A stretch of 53,656 bases of DNA from JAVEVH01 sp034005145 (GTDB taxonomy: Bacteria; Patescibacteriota; Dojkabacteria; SC72). Of the stretch, positions 43,885 to 52,917 are shown piece after piece. A program made the position numbers and the translations under genes. The notes below the pieces were generated by a model, which saw only the letters and a list, made by a program, of their open reading frames with translations, had not been told where the DNA came from and searched no databases. Location of the stretch: positions 1 through 53,656 of the forward strand of contig JAVEVH010000003.1 in NCBI GenBank assembly GCA_034005145.1, given 5' to 3'. The first letter of the stretch is position 1. Each line of letters starts with the position of its first letter.

Positions 43885-43949
43885 ATTTAAAAGGGCTAGT
43901 TAATTTAAATGCAATAGCATTATACAATATCTAGCCACTTTAGTCTATA

Positions 43950-44792
43950 CTATGGGTTATAGCCTCGTAGGAAGGTCTCAAGTATCTTACCCTTACTAAC
44001 CATCTCTTGGGCATACTCTACTCCGATATATCTGTAGTGCCAACTCTCAAACTTATACCCTGTAGTTGGCTCGTATCCTTTTGGGTATGATATTACAAAA
44101 CCATACTTATATGCATTTTTTACTAACCATGCACTAGCCTTTGTATTAGCAAAAGAATCTCCTAGTGCATCCCCTATTTCATTACTACTAAAATCAATTA
44201 CAGTACCTAATTGATGTTGACTATGTCCTGGTCTAGCAGAGAATGTATCTACATAAGCTACATTATTATTATTTTTAGTTAACCAGTAGTTATATGTAGT
44301 TACCTGTGTTTGATATGATCTATATGCTGATACAATGCTTAAATCTATACCTGCAGCTTTAGAATCTGTAATCATATTCTTTAAATCATTGATAAGGATA
44401 TTTCTAAGGTAGTAGTTCTCTCCCCTTCTAATACCAGCATTACTTGCCTTAACTAAATCTTTTGGGGCATATGTACTTGGTAATTTATATGTCTTATTTA
44501 CCAATACTAATAGGTCATCACCACTTCTTTTAGTAGTAAATATCTCATCTGGATATTCCCACCAATTTTTACTTGTACTACTATTATCTTCCATTTTCTC
44601 TTCCTCCTTTTTAATTATTTCTTCTTGCACTTTTTCAATTACTGAAGTATCTTTAGGTTCTTTAAATACCCACTCCTGTTTCTCTTCCTCTTTATCATCT
44701 TCTTGTTGTGTACTTATTATCATATCAGCAGTTTTAGCAGGAAGAAAGAACATCAGTATTAATACGAGAGTATATAGTATGGTTTTCTTCAT
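43950..44792 (-). CDS. D-alanyl-D-alanine carboxypeptidase, VanY/M15B family
   Basis: 280 aa from ATG 44792 (MKKTILYTLVLILMFFLPAKTA, a signal sequence); the ATG at 44864 is less likely. After a charged linker the M15B domain shows SAYRSYQTQ, ARPGHSQHQLGTVIDFSS (H-x6-D metal ligands) and ESWHYRYIG (second His with general base Glu). Zn peptidase trimming peptidoglycan stem peptides outside the membrane. Belongs with the sortase and FemAB-type genes to a Gram-positive-like wall set. Confidence 0.9.
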   Translation of the reverse strand: MKKTILYTLVLILMFFLPAKTADMIISTQQEDDKEEEKQEWVFKEPKDTSVIEKVQEEIIKKEEEKMEDNSSTSKNWWEYPDEIFTTKRSGDDLLVLVNKTYKLPSTYAPKDLVKASNAGIRRGENYYLRNILINDLKNMITDSKAAGIDLSIVSAYRSYQTQVTTYNYWLTKNNNNVAYVDTFSARPGHSQHQLGTVIDFSSNEIGDALGDSFANTKASAWLVKNAYKYGFVISYPKGYEPTTGYKFESWHYRYIGVEYAQEMVSKGKILETFLRGYNP

Positions 44793-44924
44793 AGGGTATA
44801 TTTTACAAGATTTTGGTATAGGTATATAGGTTAGGAAATATATTATTAGGTGTGCTATATTCAAGAAATCAAATTCCCGCTATCTTGTCTTCACAATATA
44901 TTTAAATTTTTAAAATATATTATT

Positions 44925-45218
44925 ATGTCTTTAACAAAACAAGATTTAAAAAACATAGGAAGTTTGTTTGTAAATAGGTTTGATGACATTGAGGAAAAAT
45001 TTCTAGAAATAGAAAGAAGAGATACATCACATGAACTTACCTTTATGAAGATGTTTAAAAGGTTTGATAATTTAGAATCTATGATTACTAAGGCTCATAT
45101 AAGAGAAAACAAAAATAGGGATAGATTGGATAAGGTAGAAATGGATGTAGATGATTTAAGAAGGAGTATTTTTGATTACAATGATGGTAGTTTTAAAACA
45201 AAAGCTTCAAAGGGTTAG
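44925..45218 (+). CDS. Small coiled-coil protein
   Basis: 97 aa from ATG 44925 (MSLTKQDLKNIGSLF); the earlier in-frame ATG at 44850 lies antisense to the VanY-like gene start. Charged, predicted to be one long coiled coil (about 15-85), no membrane segment. Similar in style to the 46011 gene product but not clearly related. Divergent from VanY and overlapping the end of the convergent sortase gene by 4 bp. Function unknown. Confidence 0.6.
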   Translation: MSLTKQDLKNIGSLFVNRFDDIEEKFLEIERRDTSHELTFMKMFKRFDNLESMITKAHIRENKNRDRLDKVEMDVDDLRRSIFDYNDGSFKTKASKG

Positions 45219-45853
45219 TTTACCCTATTTGCATACCTAAAGATTCTTACAGGGGAATTGAAATATTTACATGTATAGAGGATTAGATCTGCGCTGTAGT
45301 CAGAGATATATGTACTCTCCTGCGAATTATATATTTCATATATATACTCTCTTTGATTCCAATATATACTTACCCTATCTCCTTTAACTGTTTTAGGTAG
45401 ATTGTAAAAAGATATCTTATTTCTAAAATCTGTACTCCAACTTGTATATCCAAATCTATGTGCAGCTAATATTATTGGTAACTGATCTTTTTCAGGAGTA
45501 CCGTAATCATTTACTATCCATGTACCCTTTAGGAGTGCTTTTTTGTAATCCTTACTATCTGATATGGGGGAATTTACCTTAATACTAGGTATTAATACAA
45601 AATACCCTTCGGGTAAATCTGGATTAAATGGGGGTATATTACTCTTCTCTTCAGGTTCTTTCTCCTCTACTTTCTCTTGTACTACCTCTTTAGCAATCTT
45701 TTCTACATCCTTATCTACCTCATCAGGATTTAATCTATACCAAATATATGGGGCTGTTGGTATAGCGAGTAGGATGATAGTAATAAGGATAAAGGTAAAA
45801 CCCATTAGAGTATAGGTATTAAGGAGTTTATTAATCTTTTCCTTTCTATTCAT
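45215..45853 (-). CDS. Sortase-family transpeptidase
   Basis: 212 aa from ATG 45853 (MNRKEKINKLL); an in-frame ATG at 45901 adds a non-typical leader. One N-terminal membrane helix (about 15-36), an acidic linker, then the sortase barrel: FVLIPSIKVNSPI, catalytic H132 in LAAHRFGY, C195 in LYTCKY and an arginine in SPVRIFRYA (R203). Extracytoplasmic, anchored at the N terminus. Joins LPxTG-like proteins to the wall or to each other. No classical LPxTG protein is in the window. Confidence 0.88.
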   Translation of the reverse strand: MNRKEKINKLLNTYTLMGFTFILITIILLAIPTAPYIWYRLNPDEVDKDVEKIAKEVVQEKVEEKEPEEKSNIPPFNPDLPEGYFVLIPSIKVNSPISDSKDYKKALLKGTWIVNDYGTPEKDQLPIILAAHRFGYTSWSTDFRNKISFYNLPKTVKGDRVSIYWNQREYIYEIYNSQESTYISDYSADLILYTCKYFNSPVRIFRYANRVN

Positions 45854-46010
45854 ATATATACACATTATCACATATATATATTTTTTAGAAAATATCTCCA
45901 TTAAAATTATAACAGGGGGATGTATAGTTTAAGATATACAAGTTTTAGATATTGGATAAAGGGTCAGGAAATATATATTTGAGTGTGTCACAATATATTA
46001 TTAAATTGTA

Positions 46011-46235
46011 ATGGATATATATATGGTAAGAAAAACAGATGATATACAGCAATTGAAGGTACTTTTAGAGATACAGTTTAAGAGTATTGAAAAACAGCTT
46101 AAGGAGTATGATAGGAATATTTTAAAGGTATTAAAAAAACTTAATACACAAAAGAAATACTCTAATATGAATCAGTATACTGAAGATGTAGAGATTAAGG
46201 TAAGGTCATATATGGATGGAGATATGAGGGTATGA
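46011..46235 (+). CDS. Tiny charged coiled-coil protein
   Basis: 74 aa, or 70 if ATG 46023 (MVRKTDD) is used. One predicted coiled coil (IQQLKVLLEIQFKSIEKQLKEYDRNILKVLKKL). No recognised family. Ends with TGA, rare here. Its 5' region is A/T only and lacks a Shine-Dalgarno. Convergent with the 38-aa membrane-protein gene across a hairpin at 46254-46294. Confidence 0.5.
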   Translation: MDIYMVRKTDDIQQLKVLLEIQFKSIEKQLKEYDRNILKVLKKLNTQKKYSNMNQYTEDVEIKVRSYMDGDMRV

Positions 46236-46253
46236 ATAGGTAGTGTGTTTGTG

Positions 46254-46294
46254 CTAGGTCTGATAAGGAGATTTTGTCTGAATATCAGACCTAG
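46254..46294. terminator. 11-bp perfect inverted repeat between convergent small genes
   Basis: CTAGGTCTGAT (46254-46264) and ATCAGACCTAG (46284-46294) with a 19-nt loop. It lies between the stops of two convergent small genes, the place for a two-way terminator, though neither side has a T run. The CTAGGTCTG core also occurs in the repeat after hsp20. Confidence 0.5.
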
Positions 46295-46304
46295 TATGTG
46301 AAGA

Positions 46305-46421
46305 TTAGAAGTGGAAAATGATTTTTAATATTACTAAAACAATAATAGATGCAATAAACATTGTAGCGATAGTTTCCCAACCCTCTTTTTCTTCTTTTGA
46401 AAAAGGCTTAACATCTTTCAT
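46305..46421 (-). CDS. 38-aa single-helix membrane protein
   Basis: The ATG at 46421 is set by an excellent Shine-Dalgarno (GGAGG, 7 nt spacer); the longer reading from 46490 would run through a stem-loop leader. The peptide has a charged, amphipathic first half (KDVKPFSKEEKEGWETI) and one membrane helix (MFIASIIVLVILKIIF). No family recognised. Small holin-like, regulatory or toxin-type peptides have this shape, but nothing proves a toxin role. Its structured leader suggests translational control. Confidence 0.7.
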   Translation of the reverse strand: MKDVKPFSKEEKEGWETIATMFIASIIVLVILKIIFHF

Positions 46422-46433
46422 TTCTCTTCCTCC

Positions 46434-46483
46434 TATCTGAGATATTTTAAGTATCAGGTTGATACCTAATTCTATCTCAGATA
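46434..46483 (-). promoter_or_regulatory. Stem-loop leader of the 38-aa membrane-protein gene
   Basis: On the minus strand TATCTGAGATA (46483-46473) pairs perfectly with TATCTCAGATA (46444-46434). Inside is a second perfect hairpin GTATCA/TGATAC (46451-46465). The outer stem ends directly next to the GGAGG ribosome-binding site, so its opening or closing could control translation. As DNA it is also a palindrome that a repressor could bind. No known riboswitch class fits. Confidence 0.7.
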
Positions 46484-46593
46484 TGCACACTACCTATTTA
46501 GTATGTAAATGATGGAAAATCGTTATTACATACATTTAAAAAGAACCGCAGATTATACTGCGGTTTCTTTATATATACAATGGGATGAGATAT

Positions 46594-49404
46594 TTAGAGT
46601 ATAGCCATTGTAGCTACTCTATCTCCTTCTCCAATATTCATAATCTTTACTCCACTTGTTTGTCTTCCTAATGTTGGTATAGCGTCTATAGATGAACGTA
46701 TTACTTTTGATTTCTCAGATATTACCACTATCTCTGCTTTAGGATGATCTAATATCCTTGCTACAGCTATCTTACCTGTCTTTTTAGTTACTCTAAAGGT
46801 AAATATGCCTGTACCACCTCTTTTCTGTTTCGTATATTCAGAAAGTTTAGACATTTTTCCATATCCATACTCTGATAGTGTAAATATCCTGTTCTCATTC
46901 GTTCTTACTACTCCCATACCTACTATAAAGTCAGTATCTGATTTAAACTTCATAGCTGTAACACCCCTAGTACTTCTACCAAGTGGTCTAACATCTTTTT
47001 CAGAGAATCTAATAGATTTACCATCTTGTGTAACAAGTATTACCTCATCATCCCCTGTTGTTGGTTTTACCCATATTAATTCATCATTTACCTCTAATTT
47101 AATAGCGGTTAATCCATTAGCTCTAATCTTTGAGAATTCATTTAAATCAGTCTTTTTAACAATACCTCCCTTAGTTACCATTAAGAAATATTTAAAATCT
47201 CTCTTTTTAACTATACCCTGTGTATCTTGTCCCTCTTGTATTTCTTCTGAACCCATTATCCCACCCTTAGGATCTCTAGTTAAAATGGAAGTAATTACCT
47301 CATTCTGATCTAACTGTACCAAGTTTATCAAAGGAATACCCTTTGCTGTTCTACCGTACTCTGGTATTTCGAATATTCTTGTAGTAAATACCCTTCCCTT
47401 ATTAGTAAAGAGTAATAACTCATCATGTGTATTACACAAAAGTACGTGCTCTATGAAGTCTCCCTCTTTAGTATCTCCTCCTGATATACCTTTTCCTCCT
47501 CTTTTTTGTGTTTGATATGTAGAAGGAGGAACTCTCTTAACATATCCAGAATGAGTGATGGTGATTAAGGTTTCTTCCTGTGCTATTAAATCCTCCTCTG
47601 ATATCTCATTTACCTTACCCTTTACCACCCTACTCTTTCTCTTATCTGCGTAGTTCTCTTTAATCTGGTCTAAATCTTTACTAATGATTTCCAAAATTTT
47701 ATCTTGGTTATCAAGTACAGCATTGTATTCAATAATTTTTTCCTTAGTTTCTTTGTAATCATTCTCTAATTTCATTCTTTCTAATGCGGCTAATCTTCTT
47801 AGTTGCATATCTAAGATTGCTTGAGCCTGTACCTCTGTAAACTTAAACTTATCCATTAAGTTTGTTTTAGCAGTCTCTTGAGTCTTTGATGCTCTAATAG
47901 TTGCTATTACTTCATCCAAAAAATCTAAAGCCTTAAGTAAGCCCTCTAATATATGTGCATGATATCTAGCCTCTGCTAAATCAAATTCATACCTTCTAAT
48001 TGTTACAGTAAGTCTAAATGAGAGGAAAAGCTCTAGCATTCTCTTAAGTGAGAGAGTTATTGGTTCCTGTTCTACTAATGCAATCATATTAGCATTAAAG
48101 GTCTTTTGCATTTCTGTATATTTAAACAGTTTGTTTAGAACTGTTTTAGGTTGTGCATCCTTTTTAAGAATAACTACAACTCTAATACCCTCTTTATTTG
48201 ACTCATCTCTAATATCTGCTATACCAGTAATTTTCTTATCTCTAACCAAATCAGCAATCTTCTCAATCATATATGCTTTGTTAACTTGGTAAGGGATTTC
48301 AGTTATTAAAATCTGGTATCTACCATTTTGACCCTCTACTATGGATGCTTGCGCTCTTTGCAAAATCTTACCTCTACCAGTAGCATATGCATTTAATATC
48401 TCATCCCTATCATATATAGTTCCTCCTGTAGGGAAATCTGGTCCAGGTACAATCTCTATTAACTCTTCTGGTGTTATCTCTGATTTAAAATCAGGGTAAA
48501 GAACCTCTCCACTCTCCCCCATCCTATCCAATATCTTTTGAATATCTTTTTCATATTCTAATGATTTAGTATCAACGTAATTCTCTACATATGTCTCTGG
48601 TTTAGAATTCAATGTCTGGGGTATTACCTCTTTAGACTCCTTTGCTTTTCGTAGTTCATTGTAAATTGCTACACCTTCCCACCTATTTTTACCTTTAATC
48701 ATTTCCTGAAGAGCATCTATTAACTCTCCAAGATTATGAGGAGGTATTTGTGTTGCCATACCTACAGCAATACCTTGACTACCGTTTGCTAAAAGATTTG
48801 GGAAAAGTGCAGGTAAAACAGTAGGCTCTAATCTAGTACCATCATAGTTAGGAAGAAATGTTACTGTACCCTTGTATAGATCCTTTAAAAGCTCAGGTGT
48901 AATCTTACCCATTCTAGCCTCTGTATATCTCATTGCTGCTGCTGGGTCTCCATCTATTGAACCGAAGTTACCCTGTCCTTCTACTAAAAGATATCTAGTA
49001 GAGAACTCTTGTGCTAATTTTACTAATGTAGGATATACAACACTCTCACCATGAGGATGGTAGTTACCAGAGGTATCTCCAGCTATCTTTGCACACTTTC
49101 TAAAGTGTGAAGATGGAGAAAGAGAAAGGTCGTTCATAGCGACTAAGATTCTTCTTTGAGAGGGCTTAAGACCATCCTTTACCTCAGGAAGAGCACGAGA
49201 GACGATAACGGACATAGAGTAATCTATATAGTTGGATTTCATCTCATCTACAATTGAACGAGGTGTTAACTCACCAGGTTTAAATGTAAGATCAAAATCC
49301 AAATCATTATCCTCTTGTAGTATGGTAGACTCTACTGAATCTTTATTCTCTACCTCTATACTCTCTTGTGCTTTAGTTATTACTTTTTTATCTATATCAG
49401 CCAT
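46594..49404 (-). CDS. gyrA: DNA gyrase subunit A
   Basis: 936 aa, longer than the usual 820-880. About 45 extra acidic residues precede the core, which starts TPRSIVDEMKSNYIDYSMSVIVSRALP. KPSQRRILVAMNDL, GNYHPHGESVVYPTLV and AAAMRYTEARM (active Tyr) follow. The C-terminal beta-pinwheel contains QKRGGKGISGGDTKEG, the GyrA-box that marks gyrase rather than topoisomerase IV. An insert of about 45 residues (around 254-300, KAKESKEVIPQTL...) lies within the cleavage domain. Last gene of the gyrB-x-y-gyrA transcript. It negatively supercoils DNA with GyrB. Confidence 0.96.
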   Translation of the reverse strand: MADIDKKVITKAQESIEVENKDSVESTILQEDNDLDFDLTFKPGELTPRSIVDEMKSNYIDYSMSVIVSRALPEVKDGLKPSQRRILVAMNDLSLSPSSHFRKCAKIAGDTSGNYHPHGESVVYPTLVKLAQEFSTRYLLVEGQGNFGSIDGDPAAAMRYTEARMGKITPELLKDLYKGTVTFLPNYDGTRLEPTVLPALFPNLLANGSQGIAVGMATQIPPHNLGELIDALQEMIKGKNRWEGVAIYNELRKAKESKEVIPQTLNSKPETYVENYVDTKSLEYEKDIQKILDRMGESGEVLYPDFKSEITPEELIEIVPGPDFPTGGTIYDRDEILNAYATGRGKILQRAQASIVEGQNGRYQILITEIPYQVNKAYMIEKIADLVRDKKITGIADIRDESNKEGIRVVVILKKDAQPKTVLNKLFKYTEMQKTFNANMIALVEQEPITLSLKRMLELFLSFRLTVTIRRYEFDLAEARYHAHILEGLLKALDFLDEVIATIRASKTQETAKTNLMDKFKFTEVQAQAILDMQLRRLAALERMKLENDYKETKEKIIEYNAVLDNQDKILEIISKDLDQIKENYADKRKSRVVKGKVNEISEEDLIAQEETLITITHSGYVKRVPPSTYQTQKRGGKGISGGDTKEGDFIEHVLLCNTHDELLLFTNKGRVFTTRIFEIPEYGRTAKGIPLINLVQLDQNEVITSILTRDPKGGIMGSEEIQEGQDTQGIVKKRDFKYFLMVTKGGIVKKTDLNEFSKIRANGLTAIKLEVNDELIWVKPTTGDDEVILVTQDGKSIRFSEKDVRPLGRSTRGVTAMKFKSDTDFIVGMGVVRTNENRIFTLSEYGYGKMSKLSEYTKQKRGGTGIFTFRVTKKTGKIAVARILDHPKAEIVVISEKSKVIRSSIDAIPTLGRQTSGVKIMNIGEGDRVATMAIL

Positions 49405-49422
49405 TAGTACTAGTTATGTATA

Positions 49423-49863
49423 TTAATATGTTTTACCTTCTAAGTCAGAAGATATTTCTGCTTTTTTAAATTCGTAATCTATTGCAAGCTTACTAAGCTC
49501 AGTAAATGTCTCCATATCTGTTTTATAGTCGGTAACTATATCTTCTTCCATTGGAGATACTGAAATATTCTCTAACTCCTCCTCTTGATCATAGATATGC
49601 AATTTTACAAGATTATCATAGCGATCTGTTGTTCCCTCTTTTAGTATTTTCTCAATTGCAACCTTTCCAGCAACGGTATTATTTTCAATTTCACTCTTTA
49701 TCTTCTCTTCCAAAGCCTTGTTTGATTGGTCTTTTACTAAGATTTCTAATATTGCGTAATATGAATTTGGAACCTCATAAAAAAATCTCTTATCAATTAA
49801 CTGTGTTAGATTCTCCTTGAATTCTGGAGATTTTCTCATCTCATCTCTTGTTGTTTCCATCAT
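49423..49863 (-). CDS. Unknown protein between gyrB and gyrA (second)
   Basis: 146 aa (or 145; two ATG codons in a row). Charged, predicted helical, no membrane segment, no known motif. Four bases after the preceding small gene and 18 before gyrA, so surely in the gyrase operon. It could affect gyrase assembly, or merely share the transcript. No ribosome-binding site is obvious. Confidence 0.7.
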   Translation of the reverse strand: MMETTRDEMRKSPEFKENLTQLIDKRFFYEVPNSYYAILEILVKDQSNKALEEKIKSEIENNTVAGKVAIEKILKEGTTDRYDNLVKLHIYDQEEELENISVSPMEEDIVTDYKTDMETFTELSKLAIDYEFKKAEISSDLEGKTY

Positions 49864-49867
49864 ATCT

Positions 49868-50233
49868 TTATACTAAACAATTTAAATCAGAATCCTCTTC
49901 ATCCAAAAGCTCATATGGATCTATAGAGGCTTCATAAATATCTTCGTTATCATCATCTATTGGAATAGTATGTACATTATTTTCTATATCTACTCCAGAG
50001 ACAATAGCGACTGTGTCTAGATCCTTTTGGAAAGAGATTAATCTTTGACCAAATTTAGACTGTATCTCTTGTGTAAACCTCTCCCCATCTATACCATATT
50101 TAAAGAAATCAATCCTTGAATCTATATTAGGGTAGTTTTGATACAGAGCAATTAGTAACATCTCTGTTACCTCCCCTATCTTTTCTTTATCAATCTTTTT
50201 TGTATTAAGATTTTCCATATCTTTATTAAACAT
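49868..50233 (-). CDS. Unknown protein between gyrB and gyrA (first)
   Basis: 121 aa if started at 50233 (8-bp overlap with the gyrB stop), or 116 from ATG 50218. Mixed alpha/beta composition with a very acidic C terminus (DDDNEDIYEASIDPYELLDEEDSDL). Contains FTQEIQSKFGQRLISFQKDLDTVAIVSGVDI. Not recognised. Overlap with gyrB implies translational coupling, so roughly equal dosage with gyrase. Confidence 0.68.
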   Translation of the reverse strand: MFNKDMENLNTKKIDKEKIGEVTEMLLIALYQNYPNIDSRIDFFKYGIDGERFTQEIQSKFGQRLISFQKDLDTVAIVSGVDIENNVHTIPIDDDNEDIYEASIDPYELLDEEDSDLNCLV

Positions 50234-52151
50234 CTAAATTAGCTCTCTTGGCATACTTTTGTATAAATCTTCTTCTAGGAGGTACCTCTGCACCCATTAA
50301 CATTTCAAATACCTTCTCTGCTTCCTCTGCATCAGCTATATGTACCTGTTTAAGTGCTCTTGTTTCTGGATCCATTGTTGTATCCCAAAGCTGTTGAGGA
50401 TTCATTTCTCCTAATCCTTTAAATCTGTTAGCTAAGGGACTCTTACCTGCAGTTTTAGCTTTCTTAACAAAGGCATCCTTTTCGTTATCATTTAAGAAGT
50501 AGTATTTCTTTTTACCAATCTCTACTTTATGTAAAGGAGGTTGAGCTACATATACGTATCCTCCATCTATTAAGGGTTTAAAGAATCTAAAAAGTAAGGT
50601 TAGTACTAAGGTAGTAATATGTAAACCATCTACATCAGCGTCACTCATAATGATGATTTTATGATATCTCAACTTACTAATATCTAAGGTAGTACCTATT
50701 CCTACTCCTAGTGCTGTTGTAATATCTTTAAACTCATTATTACCAAGTACTCTATCTACTCTATATTTATGTGTATTGATAATTTTACCTCTTAAAGGTA
50801 GTACAGCTTGATTATGCCTATCTCTACCCTGCTTAGCACTACCACCTGCAGAGTCTCCCTCTACAATGTAGAGCTCTGAGTCAGCTGGGTTATTACTAAT
50901 ACAATCTGCTAGTTTACCAGGTAAGGTAGTACTCTCTAGCGCACTCTTTCTAATTACAGCATCTCTTGCAGCTTTAGCTGCTGCTTTAGCTTTGTAAGAA
51001 AGTATAGCTTTATCTATTATCGCTTTAGCCTCTTTAGGATGTTCATCAAAGTATATTAGTAATTCATCTCTAATTACCTTAGCTACAGCATTTTTTACCT
51101 CTGGGTTATTTAACTTTATCTTAGTCTGTCCTTCAAATTGAGGATTAGCAACCTTAACTGAAATTACTGCAGTTAACCCCTCTCTTACATCATCTCCATT
51201 TAATGTTGTAGTTAATCCCTTGAGTAACTCCGACTTTTGAGCATATGTATTAATTGCACTAGTAAGAGCTGTTCTAAACCCTGAAAGATGAGTACCACCC
51301 TCTGGATTTATTATGTTATTGGTATAGCATTTTACATTCTCATCCATACTGTTTGTATACTGTATGGCTGTTTCTACAATTATTTCATCCTGTTCTTTTC
51401 TAGTGTAAAAAGGTATAGGGTTGATTAATTTCTCATCTATGTTCATAAAGAGAACATATGACTTAATACCATCTTCAAAGTAAAGATCAAATATCTTAGG
51501 AGGCTTACCCGCCTCTACTCTTTCATCCATTATTGATATCTTTAAACCTGCTGTTAGGTATGCATGTTGTCTACATTTTTTAACAATTTCTTTAAAATCA
51601 AAACTAGTTTCTGAAAATATCTCATCATCAGGCATAAACCTATGCTCTGTACCATTAACCTCTCTTGTATTCCCTACCTTTTTTACAGGATATTGAGGAA
51701 TTCCCCTCCTATATTCCTGTTGATACTTCTCTTTATCTCTTACTACCGTAGTTATCATCCACTCTGATAGCGCATTGGTACATTTCATACCTACACCGTG
51801 TAAACCACCAGACACTTTATACGCACCCTCTTCAAACTTACCACCGGCATGGAGATTAGTCATAACTGTTTCAAGTGTAGATACCTTTGTTTGAGCATGT
51901 ATTTCTACAGGGATACCCCTACCATTATCTTTTATTGAGATAGAGCCATCCTTATACAAACTTACCCATATCCTATCACAGTATCCTGCTATAGCTTCAT
52001 CTACTGAGTTATCTAATATCTCTGTAAAAATATGGTGTAACCCTTCTCTATCGGTTGAACCAATGTACATAGCAGGTCTCTTTCTTACTGCTTCTAACCC
52101 TTGTAAAACTTGAATATTGGATGCACCGTATTCACTTTTATTCTTAACCAT
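50226..52151 (-). CDS. gyrB: DNA gyrase subunit B
   Basis: 641 aa, typical short GyrB. GHKL ATPase: IFTEILDNSVDEAIAG, KDNGRGIPVEIH, HAGGKFEEGAYKVSGGLHGVG. Transducer domain, then TOPRIM: YIVEGDSAGGSAKQGRDR, LPLRGKIINTHK, IIMSDADVDGLHITTL, and the final RFKGLGEMNPQQLWDTTMDPETR and RRRFIQKYA. Supplies ATP-driven strand passage with GyrA. A perfect -10 box lies about 63 nt upstream. Confidence 0.97.
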   Translation of the reverse strand: MVKNKSEYGASNIQVLQGLEAVRKRPAMYIGSTDREGLHHIFTEILDNSVDEAIAGYCDRIWVSLYKDGSISIKDNGRGIPVEIHAQTKVSTLETVMTNLHAGGKFEEGAYKVSGGLHGVGMKCTNALSEWMITTVVRDKEKYQQEYRRGIPQYPVKKVGNTREVNGTEHRFMPDDEIFSETSFDFKEIVKKCRQHAYLTAGLKISIMDERVEAGKPPKIFDLYFEDGIKSYVLFMNIDEKLINPIPFYTRKEQDEIIVETAIQYTNSMDENVKCYTNNIINPEGGTHLSGFRTALTSAINTYAQKSELLKGLTTTLNGDDVREGLTAVISVKVANPQFEGQTKIKLNNPEVKNAVAKVIRDELLIYFDEHPKEAKAIIDKAILSYKAKAAAKAARDAVIRKSALESTTLPGKLADCISNNPADSELYIVEGDSAGGSAKQGRDRHNQAVLPLRGKIINTHKYRVDRVLGNNEFKDITTALGVGIGTTLDISKLRYHKIIIMSDADVDGLHITTLVLTLLFRFFKPLIDGGYVYVAQPPLHKVEIGKKKYYFLNDNEKDAFVKKAKTAGKSPLANRFKGLGEMNPQQLWDTTMDPETRALKQVHIADAEEAEKVFEMLMGAEVPPRRRFIQKYAKRANLDV

Positions 52152-52213
52152 TATGTATCTTCTTTAAATTAGTCTGTAATATGTTCTATTCAAAGTCCAG
52201 GTATATTCTATAT

Positions 52214-52219
52214 ATTATA
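52214..52219 (-). promoter_or_regulatory. Probable -10 box of the gyrB operon
   Basis: TATAAT on the minus strand in the gap after the delta' gene, 62 nt before the gyrB ATG. No clear -35; the 17-bp position reads ACTTAG. Confidence 0.45.
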
Positions 52220-52241
52220 GGGGGAAATGTTAAGAGCTAAG

Positions 52242-52916
52242 TTATCTTGTTAAATCAAGATAAAGGCTCTCAAGCACTAATCTCCTATTACCATTGGCTT
52301 CTACTTTTCTCTTTGCATTTACTACTTTACCAATATCATTATAGATTTTTTTTACATCTACTCCCTCTCCTATTTTACTCTCTAAGTTCTTCTGAAGATG
52401 TAATTCTAAGTTCCTAAGTAAGAGTAATGTATCATCTCTCTCTTTGGAAATACCTTCTATTCTCTCAAAAGCTTGTAAAAGGTCAAGCTCAAATATATTA
52501 TCATACTCTAATTCAACCTCCCTTTCATCTTTTGTATATACCTTAAAACATCTGGAAAGGACTGTAGGTAGTAAATTCTTCTCATTACTGGTAGTAAGTA
52601 TATATACAGTGGTGTCAGTACTCTCTTCTAATGTTTTTAGTAAAGAATTTTGTGCCTGTGGAGTTAATTTCTCAGAATTAAATATTAACCCTACCTGAGC
52701 TTTCTCTTTAAAAGGAGTATACATCATTTCTTTTTGAAACTCTTTTACATCCTCTATACCAATACTCTTTACATTATCACTTACTAGAGTATGGATATCT
52801 GGGTTTTTACTATTAAAGAGATCTTCATTTATATCCCTCTGCCATAGCCTATTTAGAAGAATCTTTACTCCCTCCTTTATATTTTTCTCATTATTGCCTA
52901 CAATTAAGTATGTCAT
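52242..52916 (-). CDS. DNA polymerase III delta'-like clamp-loader subunit
   Basis: 224 aa from ATG 52916 (MTYLIVGNN); the ATG at 52934 overlaps the promoter. Lacks a Walker A lysine motif, as delta' does. Contains SIGIEDVKEFQKEMMYTPFKEKAQVGLIFNSEKLTPQAQNSLLKTLEE and TTVYILTTSNEKNLLPTVLSRC, the characteristic AAA+ segment with sensor-1 region and SRC motif of clamp loaders. Shorter than E. coli HolB (334); the C-terminal collar domain is reduced. Helps load the sliding clamp. Confidence 0.85.
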   Translation of the reverse strand: MTYLIVGNNEKNIKEGVKILLNRLWQRDINEDLFNSKNPDIHTLVSDNVKSIGIEDVKEFQKEMMYTPFKEKAQVGLIFNSEKLTPQAQNSLLKTLEESTDTTVYILTTSNEKNLLPTVLSRCFKVYTKDEREVELEYDNIFELDLLQAFERIEGISKERDDTLLLLRNLELHLQKNLESKIGEGVDVKKIYNDIGKVVNAKRKVEANGNRRLVLESLYLDLTR

Positions 52917-52917
52917 T

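Noticed and set aside
46305..46490. 61-aa form of the small membrane protein
   Set aside because: The extra N-terminal part is coded by the stem-loop leader; a perfect Shine-Dalgarno marks 46421 as the start.
46805..47308. 167-codon open frame on the plus strand
   Set aside because: Antisense to the gyrA beta-pinwheel; typical shadow of an AT-rich gene.
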